Source: Thermomucor indicae-seudaticae (lineage: Eukaryota; Mucoromycota; Mucoromycetes; Mucorales; Lichtheimiaceae). From it: a stretch of DNA of 42,513 nt. Under the pieces are notes generated by a model. That model did not search any database and was not told where the DNA came from. It saw only the letters and a list, made by a program, of their open reading frames with translations. The position numbers and the translations under genes are program-made. This document shows positions 1-11,095 of the stretch, one piece after another; within the stretch, counting starts at the first letter, position 1; each line of letters begins with the position of its first letter. Where the stretch lies: NCBI GenBank assembly GCA_000787465.1, contig JSYX01000184.1, forward strand, positions 1 through 42,513, read 5' to 3'.

Positions 1-386
1 GGTAGAGTGAAACATGTCCAGTAATCGACGTATCATGGATAGGACACCCAGATCTACTTGTAGTTTCCTTTTATAATACCACATTCACCATTACCTTCTC
101 GTCTTTTGTTCCTTATATTCCCATGCCCATCCCCCCCTCTCACATTTTCTTTTCTTCTACCTCTGTGTCGCAGTACCCCATGGCGCTCCGGCCTTTCATG
201 ACCTCTTGTCGCGCTTTGGCTCCTCTGCATCTCCACTGTCCCCTCTTCCTAACACCTGCCACCGCTCTTCTGATTCCCTTACATCTTCTATAGCTACCAC
301 GTATTCCATTCACGACTTCTCAGCGCCAACTCCCTTTGGATCTCTATTGTCTCGACGCATTTATGATCACTGAAGCCGGTCATTGA

Positions 387-1175
387 CGACGACGACACAG
401 CTTCGAGCTCACCAAATATAAAAACAGAATATTAGCATTATTTCGACGTATCGATGCCAACGAACTTGTCCTTCCTGATTGGTTTCAGGCGCTATTCTTA
501 CCTCTTCCTCTCAGTTGCAGCCCGTTCCACATCGATGAGTCCCCTCTCTTCAACACGCTTAACACTGGTACCTTTCCTTTTCACAAGCTTTCCACCAGAC
601 AATATCGTCTGATCCGTGTTTCCCTTCCCTCCTCTCACTCTACGCTTTCTGCCCCCCGCTGGTGTCGCTTTTGGCGGTTTGCCATACCCCGTAAAGCTCG
701 AACGATATGGTGGCGGTATCTCCTCCAGAAAGTACCTACACGATTCAAGCTATGTCATGCCTTTACTGACTGGAATATCCCAGAGAACTGCGCCTTCTGC
801 GGAAACGTTGAGGATCAGTTACATTTCTTTTTCACCTGCCCACGCAAACGCATAGTTTGGACTATCATCCTAACCCGGCTTCATTCCCCTTTGTCTCTGG
901 ACGATTTCCTTTCTTTTATCTCCACCCTTCAGTTCCCCACTCGTGCCACTGATACCATGGCCAGCACGCTGCCGCTGATAGCAAGCACAGTGACGGTCGC
1001 AATTTGGCGTCATCACTGGCGCTTCATCTTTGATTCTATGCCATTCTTGCCAGGCGTCGTTGCTCGCGACGCTTGGTCAAAGCTTTGTACTAATAGAACT
1101 ATCACTCAGTTTTTTCCTTTTCTAGACCGCTGAAGCCCGTTGCACGGGTCTTTCACAGCCAATAAAAATACTTGA
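387..1175 (+). mobile_element. 3' remnant of a LINE-type (non-LTR) retrotransposon
   Basis: An open frame without a start codon runs from 387 to the TGA at 1131-1133 and encodes the C-terminal end of a LINE ORF2-type polyprotein. It carries STRQYR near 588, a stretch rich in Trp and Arg (RFWRFAIPRKARTIWW), and then a zinc-knuckle of the zf-RVT kind: C-x2-C (CAFCG), a His in EDQLH, and a Cys in FFFTCP, at about 783-840. The same frame has stops at 291 and 384 further upstream, and no reverse-transcriptase core can be followed before them, so the copy is broken or 5'-truncated, or the rest lies outside the window. After the stop come a small stem-loop and an A-rich tail (near 1163). The family assignment rests on the zinc-knuckle and the context of the 3' end. 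The insertion may lie just downstream of a host gene. Confidence 0.72.
1136..1148 (+). other. 3' stem-loop of the LINE remnant
   Basis: CCCGT (1136-1140) and ACGGG (1144-1148) form a perfect 5-bp stem with a TGC loop, three bases after the retroelement stop codon. Many LINEs end in a 3' hairpin that their reverse transcriptase recognises. A short adenine-rich run follows. The function here is inferred from position only. Confidence 0.4.
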
Positions 1176-1211
1176 CTCCGATGTGCCAATATATTTTGAG
1201 CTTGTGCCAAT

Positions 1212-1719
1212 TCATACGAAAAGAACCAGTACTCGGAAGCTACCGATGGAGAACTTCTTGGCAAAATCACGGAGCTCAGCTGGGGCCTGGTCATCTGCGA
1301 GTATTTCCACAATGGCATCGCGGATCTCGTCTTCAACCTTTTCACAGTCGTCAGGATTGCAGCCCAGTGCGTCAAAGTGCTCTGTCACGTTGAAATGGAC
1401 GTCGTCGTAACGTAACTGCAAATATTCGGCCGCGGTAATCACACTATGTCTTCCTGTCAATCGGCTATTAAGGTTTCAATATATGCTATGGTTACTTTAT
1501 ATCGTTTGCTATGATTCTGTTGTCAGAAGCAATTTTGCATGCCAGCAGATTCTCAGTTCGCTGCGAAGTCTGAATGGTGACGTAGGTCTTCTCTGTTACA
1601 TCAGCCCTGCGCATCGCTTTGATGAACATACTCGCGGCACCAAAGAAAAGGTGTGCTATATATGCTCTTTGGACAACTGTGTACCATATTTTGGCGTATT
1701 GGCTCCTTTGGTTAGACAC
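1212..1719 (-). CDS. putative two-exon hypothetical protein (uncertain)
   Basis: Two minus-strand open stretches can be joined. Exon A (about 1719-1496) ends in SDNRIIANDI. Exon B (1464-1212) encodes HSVITAAEYLQLRYDD and an acidic segment, CEKVEDEIRDAIVEIL, and ends at a TGA. The proposed intron 1495-1465 (GTAACC...TAATAG) would be only 31 nt and keeps the frame. Exon B has amino-acid composition typical of real coding sequence. No ATG is visible at the 5' end: exon A opens after an in-frame stop and could be spliced to something upstream. I do not recognise the protein. It may be a partial or dead gene beside the retroelement. Confidence 0.3.
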
Positions 1720-3081
1720 GCACTTGACAATTAAAGCTTTAGGCTATTCATCAATCACTGTGGCCAATGAGATCTCAGGGCGCTATCTTGCCCGGTTGGG
1801 CCGGCACGTTCATTAATGGAAGGCTGGGTTGGACCCGTCGACCACTGAGGCAGCGAGCATACAGTAAAGGATGTTGTCTTGGCACGTACAATCTAACTGT
1901 GAATCTTGTTGCTTAGCGATCATCTTTGCTTCTTCGTGGTGCAAGCATGCCTATTGGGCAGAGTTGGACCCGCAGAGGCAGAAGGCATGCGCCGAAGCAA
2001 GTTTGTCAAAGGACGCCGAAATGCTTATTTTCTTCAAGTTGTCGAATGCTTTTGAGCCATCCCCATGACATCTTGTTGAAGGTGAGTTGTTTAACTATTG
2101 ACCGTTACAACGAGACATTAAATGCTAACGTGCATCTGGCAGCGGCGAGTCAGCGAGTAGAGCTACAGCCGTAACCGTATAATTTTCTGTAGACGATAGC
2201 CGGGACATGACAGAGAATGGGACCTATACCTCGGATTGTTCTGCCAGGCAGTGGAAATGAGCGTGTTTTTGAGCTTGTGGCCAGCAAAAAGGTGCAAGTA
2301 AACCTACGCAGCGGGATCAGCATACTGAGAATGTCCGAGTCAGTAAGGATATCCTGTGTGAGTTAGCCCATGAAGATGAAGCCTCGTACATCTTGGACGA
2401 TGTTATCGCTTGGTATTTCTTACAGTGGCAGTTTAACGTACCATTTCATTATTCTATTGCGGCACCATTCACAAGTAGGACGTCTTATATACATTGCAAG
2501 CAACACTTCTGAGCTGGACTTCAACGCAGATTCACCGCTCTAACGAAAATCTTGACGATCTTATCAAAAATGATATCGATTGTTTTCTGGTGGAAGATAA
2601 AAAAAAAAAAACTCCCAAGGAAGCAGCATATCCGCCTCTTTGGATACCTTGAACGATGCATAAAAATGTCACAGAGACAGCCAAGACGCAACTTCTCCTC
2701 ATTCATTGACGATCAAATTCAAAGCGACCTTTTTGTTATAGACGTGCAACTCTAAAGAATAAAAAATAATTTTATTGTCTTAGTCGAAACTTGATCGGTT
2801 GTGGAGCTCTTGCTTGTCGCGTACTTCCTGTCTCGCTTGTATTGGTTGCGAAGTTACCAACAAAGAAAAACAAGACCTCTTTTCGAAAACCTGGCAACTT
2901 TCAAGACTTTAACATAAAGCCTCTAACAGCGGTCGTTTCCAGTTTAAAGTCATGTTCCTGTCTGAGGACAGCTTGTGTAACGCGGCCGGATTCAAAGTGT
3001 GGCTCTCGTCCAAAAGGCTTTGTGGCCCCTTTTTCCCTTTTTGCTTGTCTGACGAGAAAAAAAAGGCCTCTGTGTTCTGCT
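1720..3081. other. gene-poor spacer upstream of the reductase-acyltransferase gene
   Basis: I see no convincing coding region here. The open frames are short, lack recognisable motifs and do not join through plausible introns. An A-run lies near 2600. The last 200 bases before the ATG at 3082 stay open in the frame of the gene but have no ATG, so they are read as leader. Confidence 0.5.
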
Positions 3082-6000
3082 ATGGCTCATGTGCCGACAA
3101 TATCGATAACGAACCCAGAACTGGAAAGTAAGGACCTCAGCATGACCAGTCCTTTATCGCCATGGCCTCCCGGATCGCCTACTGTCTTTGATGTAGTGAA
3201 GGACATGGAGGCTCTCGATAGAGATGACATGTATGAAGAAGAACCTCTACAGATTTCAGAGGAACCTTCTCAGACGGAAGAGCAGCATCAACCGTCGAAC
3301 GCCCAAGTCGAGTCTAGAGAAGAAAAAGACGCGGAAACGAATAGCGATATCCCAGACCTTCCGATATCTTCAGTGGATCCGTCCTCGGAAAAGCTTCTGA
3401 ATGTCCAAGAGTTTTATCGTAACAAGACAGTGCTTCTCACGGGCGCTACAGGCTTCATCGGTAAAGCACTGCTATGGAAACTATTATCGTTCCAAGTCGA
3501 GAGGATCTTTATTCTTTTGCGTTGTGCCAACCAACGTAGACAAGGTTCTCCCAATGACCGCCTGCGGGACGAGATCTTGACGAATAAGGTAAGAATAGCT
3601 ATTCCCCCTACATTTCATTAACGCACTTGCTCAGTTCTCTTTGATAGGCGTTTGTGGCGCTGCGACGATCCATGGGACCCACCTTGTTTGATAAAATGAT
3701 AAAAGAAAAGATCTGCCCGATAGAAGGAGACCTTACACAGCATGGCCTCGGCCTCTCGGAGGCTGATAGAAAGAAAGTGGCCCTAAACACGAATATCATC
3801 TTTCATTGTGCCGGTACCGTGGACGGCAACGAACGTCTGGATCATGCGGTCAAGGTCGGTTTAGATAGTATGGCTACTTATACACACACCCCGCTTACTG
3901 ACACCCTATAGACGAACGTGCTGGGAACGATGAGTCTAATCGAAGTAGCCAATGAATGCATGGCGCTATCTGCCTTCATCCACCTTTCACCGCTACACGT
4001 CCAGATCAATACAGTAATGGAAGACCGCCTGATTCCAATCCCGGGTGGTGACCCTGAAGGAACACTGGCTGAAATCTTACGTTGCGATATGGAAGGTAAC
4101 ATGATTTAGGATGCAGCAGTTACCAGCAAGGTATCTAAAGGGCCATGTAGATTTGCCAGGCTTATTCGAAAAGTACAAGGGCCAGTATTATCCCGACGTG
4201 TACATGCTTTCCAAATCCCTAGCAGAACATATGCTTGTCAGGGAAGTAGAAAAGAAGCAAGGCAACGGTGGTCACCAATTCCCTATTGCCATCTTGCGTC
4301 TAAGCCCAGTTGGACCAAGCGTCTGTGAACCTCTAGTGGGATGGGTGAGTACTGGAATAGTGAGGCCATGCGTTTCTTGCTAATACAAGTATCAGGTGGA
4401 TGGTGTCAATGGAGCTAACGGCACACTTCTTCTCATCGGTCGAGGTGTACGGACCATACAGGCTGATGCTGGCGACGTTCCAGCTGACATTGTTCCCGTT
4501 GATTTCGCCATGCGAATGATTATTGGATGCCCTACAACTCTGTCCCCTCCAAAGGAAGGCTTCATCTTACCGATTGCGGAAGTTCCGCCTTCTCCTATTG
4601 ATAGCGTTGCTTCGGATAAGACGAGTTCCATAGTATCCACCAGAGACTCAGGAATGTCGTCCGAAGTGCCCTCTATTTGTCGTTCTTCCGGCGCTAGCCA
4701 TGCTTCTTCGCAAACATCCGTGCGTGGCGAGTCCATAGGACCCCAGTCGCCCGTTTTCCCATACACATACCATATTACAATGACCAGCCTACGGTGCCTG
4801 CCTTGGCGGATAGCGTACGAGCCGATTCGTCAGTATTGGTCCAGATCCACGAAAACAACTTTGCCCTCAACACAATCCTACTTTGGTTCCTCCACTTTGA
4901 ACGGAACACCTGGTCTTAACCGAGCTCGGTCGGTCATGAATTCTATACGTTCAGCTGCTTCGTCGTATATGGGAAACACCGCTACCCCTAGTAGATCAGT
5001 CGATGCAAGGACTCGGAAACGAAGTTCTCAGCGTCTAAGCCGCTGCATTGACAGAGCAACTAAGTTATCCTGGACGACAAAATCCCTCTTTCGAAGCGTT
5101 GCTGTTATGGACACCAATTCTGCAAGGCTACGGCACGCTTTGCTTTCCACCGAACTGGATCCACATGCTCTGATCCCTGAGGACGCCGACAGTGGATTTT
5201 GGATGAACTATATGATGAACGCTAGCTTCGGCATACATCACTTTGTCTGCGCCGAACCAGACCTTCGTCTCCCGACTCCCTTGGCCGGCTGGAGCTGTGC
5301 ACTGCAGACTGTAGATGACCAGGGTCAGGACACCGGACGGCTCATTGATAGACCTGCACAGAGTACCGTGTTTTCGCCAGATCAGATCGCAAGGAGAACG
5401 GCTCGCATGATCGCGCAAGTCAAAGATATCCTAAGAGGCAGCGCATCCCAAAGGACGCCAAAAGATGACGAAGAATGGCTCAGCGACATGGACGATAGTC
5501 TAGATGACTGGTGTCAGGATCCAGCCGTCCTCAGCGCAGAAAAGGATAAGCGGCTAGTGTTGGGTAAATGGAGAAAGAAAGTAGGCAGTAACGATGAAAG
5601 CGTGAAAATTGTCGTTTTGAACGACAGACGTGTCAATCAAGCAATTCAACAAGTACGTACGAGGCGGGGGGCATGAAAAGCAACAGGGCCGCTGACTAAA
5701 GAATATATCGCAGATTACAAAAAATGCTGGCGTGCAGAAGCAGACAGCCGTTAACGAAGCTATGGTAAGGTTATCTCATACAACGGCAAGATACTCGAAT
5801 ACTCAAACCGTTCGGTATCGTGCAGAAAATACTGGCACGTATGAGCGAGCGCACACAGCTGGCCTTTGTCTGGTTTGCTGGTTACTTTTTGAAATCTCTT
5901 TTTGATGACATGTTTGAGAATATCCGCATTCGTGAAGACAGCATTCGGAATGTGAGTGGTTATTGCTCAGCCTACAGGGATACTGGATACTAAACAATGA

Positions 6001-8601
6001 ATTGTAGATTCGGGCAGCTACTTTGGGCAAAAGAGTAGTCTACGTACCAGTTATGAAGAGTGTTTTGGATCCCCTGCTGGTCTGGTATGTTGCGATCCGC
6101 TATCAATTACCAGTACCTGCATTTGCTTGTGAAGAAGGTGAAGAAATCGCAGGGGAACGTGAGGGATAAAGACGCTGTTACTCACGTTGTACAATAGCTC
6201 TATCACAGCTCGGTCCTGTCTCTGATATATACAGATTGGCAGGAGCATACTATGTGAAAAGGGATAAACAACAAAGGTCACCTTTGAATACAGCCGTCAT
6301 GGCCGCATATACCCAAGTGCTCCTTAGGGAGCATGGAGCTCTGTCACTCTGCTTGGAAAAGACACGTAGCCGAACAGGCAAATATCAAGAACCGTATTAT
6401 GATGGACTTATCGATATGCTTGTCGAATCCACCCTGCAATCGAATCAAGGAAGGTCCTCAGCAGTATCTCGAGTGGCAAGCTTAGAAAGCACCCCGCCGG
6501 CTTCACCAGACACCCCTAGCTCGCTAAACAGCCCGACAATGAGCATCGACAGCTCTGCCGGCCTCCCGCGCAAATCACATCGCGACGTCGTCATAGTACC
6601 TATCAACATCACTTATGAAAGCATTCCAGAACTTCCGCATTTGATAGACAGTGTACTTGATCAACAACCTCAAAAGAAACAGCAGCAGCAGCGTCATCCA
6701 GCGTCGCCGCCCTCAACTATGCGTGGCGTCGTTCGTCCTAGTGAGGCAATGGATAGGCGCAACCGAATGCTGGATGGCATTGAGGCACAGCGGAAATACG
6801 GACGTGTCCTGTTTGGTATTGGCCCGCTGGTGAGCGTACAGGAAGCAGCGGAAAAATGGTATCGATCAAGCAAGTAAGGAAAACCAAAAAGGCTATGATT
6901 GCACGCTGTTCTGTAAATAACGTAGATTAGCTGTTCGAACATGAACGCCGAGGATGAGTCGATGCTAGTAGAAAAGATCACAAACGAAATTCAATGCAGC
7001 CAGCGAAAAGCTCTCATCGTGGCTCCGGTTTGTCTCGTTGCTGCTGTTGTCCTTTATGGACGTGCAACCGGTGGCGTCTGTCTCGGTAAGTGATCCGTTC
7101 TAATAATGAAATCATCAGTGCATCTTATGCGTCGACCGTATGTAGGGAAGCTAAAGGATATGGTTGAATGGCTGAGAACAGAATTGATACTGCGAGGGTA
7201 TCAGGTCGATTGGGAAGGTAGGCTTCGTTTTCCTTGGATCACTGAACTAAAGCTAATGGTATTACAGAGGGTGAAGATATTGACACTATAGTGCTCTATG
7301 CCTTCCATTTGCTGGACGACGCAAAGAACTTGATTATTGAAGGAAAAGAAATCAACGATGATACGAATATACGAGTGAATGATCACGCTGACAATGTCAT
7401 GACTCTGTCATACTATGCCAATCAGGTAAGTATGGGCATCATGATTAATGTGCACAAGGTCTCTCACCTTGTCTGGCAGATCATCGACGTATTCTTGCTG
7501 GATGCATTTTTTGCAGTGGTGTACTTGTCCTTCACCGAAGACAAGGTAACCGAAGACGAATTCATGGACCGTTTCCGATTCCTTGTTCAGATGCTTGAAC
7601 GTGAATTTGTGATATCATGGGATGATGTTGATGAGGTAAATGATAGCAAAAAGAAAGGATATGTTTAATGGATGATACTTACTAAATGGGTAATGTAGCA
7701 ATTCAACACGATCCTTGGAGCATACGAACGGCGAAAAGTAATTCGTAGATGCACAACCAACGAGAACCAGGCGTCACAGTTGCGACTTGCTGCAAATATG
7801 GACAGCAATCCAGTACGATACGAACAGCTTGTTTTCCTCGCCTCGTTATTATACCCAACGATCGATGCTTACTGGATAACCTCGTGTTCCCTTTCAGCCC
7901 TTGAGGCAGTTCCAATGCTGCCACGCAGCATTATACCGCTCCTGGCACAGTGGATCGCGACGCATTTAATCACGGGTCGTCGAACAATATACCGGGAGGT
8001 GCTCTCGACTGAATCGAGCCGCACAGCAACGAGCATGTTCATGACGCTCGGATTTTTGACAGAAACGCCCGCTAAAGAAAAGTTATCTCCAGACGCACAA
8101 ATCTTGCTTCATGAACTAGGCATTCCAACCACAGAGACCTTGATTGAACTGCTAGGCCAAAACGACGATTGTGGAAAAACACCTGTATCACCGGTCGATC
8201 CAGAGGGCATGATGGTAGGGAAGAAGAACGTCGCGAGCTCTTTCAGGATAATCTAACATGTCAAGCAGAAAGCGCTCATGGCACAAATCCAAATGAACCG
8301 TGCCAACTCCAATATGGCGGATCTGTGTCAACAGATCGATTCCTATAGGCTTGGCGCGAACTCTCAGCGGGAAACGTTTCAGAACAAGCAAGTGTTCCAG
8401 AAATGCTTGAAACAGATCAAGGGTATCCTTCACGCAAGCACTAGCTTTGCCAAGAAGCGGCAGATTTCATTACCGGAAAACGAGGAACGCTTAGTCCAAC
8501 TTGTATACGCACTGCGTACGAGCAGTGTACCGACATTTGCTCGGTCTGCGCAGGGACGAGCGGGGCGGCGTATTTCCGAGGCTTACAACCTGCGGCAATA
8601 G
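3082..8601 (+). CDS. fatty acyl-CoA reductase fused to a GPAT/DHAPAT-like acyltransferase
   Basis: The exon model is 3082-3588, 3648-3854, 3912-4344, 4396-5652, 5714-5764, 5826-5951, 6008-6158, 6198-6873, 6931-7085, 7146-7217, 7268-7425, 7480-7635, 7699-8214 and 8269-8601, about 1598 residues. After an acidic leader comes an NAD(P)-binding reductase domain: TGATGFIGK at about residue 118, TNVLGTMSLIEVA, and the YxxxK pair (YMLSK) near 335. A FAR C-terminal-like part follows (FWMNYMMNASFGIHHF, about 690). The C-terminal half is GPAT/DHAPAT-like: GAYYVKRD, TRSRTGK, and VIVPINITYE. The expected HX4D block reads MKSVLD, so its His is replaced by Met. Reductases of this kind make fatty alcohols and DHAPAT starts ether-lipid synthesis, both peroxisomal in animals; no C-terminal SKL is seen (it ends NLRQ). 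A one-base frame break sits near 4105, inside exon 3. The small intron 6159-6197 (39 nt) is needed to keep the frame. Confidence 0.85.
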
Positions 8602-11095
8602 TAGACATTCGGCCTCTATTTCTCTTGTTTCCGTTTTCCTGTCATATAGTTTTGTACACTTTGAATAGTCGTTGCCTTAGTATCTTAAATACGTAGTTGT
8701 AGTCTTGATGTATAATTACAATGCCCTTTTATTTTCTGTGCTCCATCACCTGTCTTGAAAGTGTTGTTTATTAGATATCATAGCAATGATGTATGTAAAG
8801 GTCCGTCCACCGGGAAACTCCTTTCAACCAAGGAGGAGGTACCTTGTTTAACTTAATAAAGACTACAGACCCTCACGGAAAAAAAAACGGTCTATAGCTT
8901 CACTTGAAATATTTGCACCAATGTTCGTGGCAGAATCGAAATACATCGACGCCACAATCCCCGCAAAAGTCAGAACATCGCGGTTGGTAAGTAACAGAGA
9001 AGATCGTACTGGTGCGCTTCATGCTGCTCTTCGAGCGAGATCGACTGCTTGGGACATGCTGAGCACTGGAGTCGCTGCTGACATTGTTCAATGGGCTGGG
9101 CGACTGACATAGCAGTTGACCTTGATCAAACATTCCAAGCTTTGTAGTTATTTGATGCACTATGAGAAAACCAAGTAAAAAAAGAGAAAGGGAGAAAGGT
9201 CAAGGAGCATGCGAATTGGAAGAGAGACAAAAGCCAAAGCGTTCTGCATGTCTTTGCCGAATTAGGAGACATTAGGGTGCCCCGTATCCCAATGCAGCGG
9301 CCCACTCTAGAATATAGCAAATCATCAAGTAACCTATTCGTAGCTATCGAGGGTAAAAGAAAATATTTGATATGATATCTAGTGTCAGTCTACTGACTTT
9401 CTTCCTTGCAATGTGCGTCGTATCTCCACGTCATAAGCAATTCCCTCTTTTACGCCAAGCATATATGATTTCATGTAACCCGCAGACTTTTGCGGATACT
9501 GAGGAAATCGCAGAATTCTCACTCTCCAAGTCGGATGCACTCTAAGCGACAAACAGAGTTACAGAGCTGCATGAGAATGGACAGTTTTTTACCTGTGGCT
9601 CATTTTGCACTTGACCGTGCATCTACCAGCATAGACAGGCAACACAGACCATCGTCCATTCTGAGTATTACTGCTTCTCAGATCCTCGGCCATCTATAAC
9701 CAACGCCGACTGTTCCGTGCAAGCTGAAACGATATCTTCCGTGATGTGCTTGCTATCCGACACAAATGTTGCGTTGTGCAGTTTTCCTCATGGTGTTTTT
9801 TTCTTTGCCGAACTCAGTTGTGAACAAGACTCCCTTTTCCATCGTGGAGACTTCGGACGTGGATGGTCTGCTCGAATTTCCGCTTGGACAACAAAGGTTC
9901 AAACGCCCTTCGGTACTCTCAAAATTTTAGTAAATGCAAGGAGCAACATCAACATGTTACATTCTCAAAACGCATAACAATCATTGCGACATGCCTTCTT
10001 AGTTGTCAGACAGAATCATCCTTTACACTTGATGCGTTTCCTCATTAGGAAGACCTTTAAGAAACAAGCCTAACGGCACTAATGGCCGAAAAACGTAACT
10101 GATACACTGTTGACGTGTCAGTGGCCCAGGTCCATGCTCAAAAGGCGTGGGTGGCACGCTCAAAGCATACCTTTTTATATTCATTCATGCACTGTTTCAA
10201 AACAGTAAACGACAGCAGCCCGCATTATGAGCATGCTACTCCGGTGTTGGACACGTCGATGACCATACAGTTTTTCATTTCCTTTTTCTTTTATGAGAGA
10301 TTGGATCGGTATGATCCGTGTGAACAAAAAATTGTGGTAAACCCTCTTAGCGTCCCGCAGCCACGGAAATCTTTAGTAAAAGGCGAAAGATTTATCCGAT
10401 CTGATTGCAGGACAAGGGTACAAAGAGCCACTTCAACCCTGAAGATGTCGCGCTTTTATACCTTTTTATCCAGGAGCAGTCACAACGTCGGAGCTGAGCT
10501 CTGAATCGTTCTTTTTCGTTCCAGACGCATCCCATGCAGTCACTGATACACAAAGCTTCCGCGGAAACTGTTCGGTTCGGAGACTGAGGAGAAACAGGGC
10601 CGGCCCGCAGATAGAACATGGCGTTCTCTCGTATGATAAAGATCGTAAAACAAGAGCAATGTTATAGGACAGCCCGCAGCAGTTCAACCTGAAAATTTTC
10701 AGCTTCCGGAAATGAAATTGGCGCCCAATGAAATGGAAAGTTGACGAAAGCCTGAAGCTCAAAAGGCTTCAGGTTCGATAGCCAATTAAACCCTGCGAAC
10801 TTCAGGTTGGCCTGCAGTGACCCACCCTAATTGCAGCTCATTTCGCTTTCAAAGCATATTTAGCTTCAGTTATGAGAATAGCTTTGTAATATACAAGATA
10901 TGCAAGGCAACAACAGTAATTGAGTGCACAATGCTTTTTAGAAAGACAGTAGTGGAACAGATTAAAGCTATTCATCAGGATTCAAATAATCATTCAGGTG
11001 ACACCTGTAGAGTAGAGCTCGATGCTTAGAAAAGCGCCAATGGGCGTGCTTATCGGCAAAAAACAATTATGTTTATGATACAATTGTGTGGATGA
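8602..11095. other. 2.5-kb stretch without a recognised gene
   Basis: This lies between the 3' end of the reductase-acyltransferase gene and the 3' end of the dCMP deaminase gene, which converge on it. An AATAAA-like motif near 8855 and an A-run at 8880-8887 could belong to 3' ends. The longest open frame (GTG start, 10115-10504) has low-complexity composition and no known motif. No tRNA or rRNA was seen. The only structure worth noting is the nested inverted repeat at 10683-10811. Confidence 0.5.
10683..10811. repeat. nested inverted repeats (possible foldback element)
   Basis: CTGAAAATTTTCAG (10689-10702) is a perfect 14-bp palindrome. CCTGAAGC (10751-10758) and GCTTCAGG (10766-10773) form an 8-bp stem with a 7-base loop. 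The outer sequences TTCAACCTGAA (10683-10693) and TTCAGGTTGGC (10801-10811) are inverted copies matching at 9 of 11 positions. All share a CCTGAA/TTCAGG core. This could be a degenerate MITE-like element or chance repetition of a short motif. No target-site duplication was identified. Confidence 0.35.

Noticed and set aside
4096..4109. A 14-nt GT-AG intron at the frame break
   Set aside because: It is far too short to be spliced and does not lead into the needed reading frame.
4014..4116. A 103-nt intron that would repair the frame in the reductase exon 3
   Set aside because: It would delete about 34 residues, including IPIPGGDPEGTLAEIL, that fit the reductase family well. A one-base error or shift explains the data better.
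8900..9160. Minus-strand frame with VFRFC...CKYFK, resembling the zinc region of eL24/RLP24
   Set aside because: The spacing of the cysteines differs, the rest of the family sequence is missing, and no exons join to it. Chance similarity or a very old relic.
10115..10504. 129-residue open frame starting with GTG
   Set aside because: No ATG near its start, no motif, and composition like the surrounding non-coding DNA.
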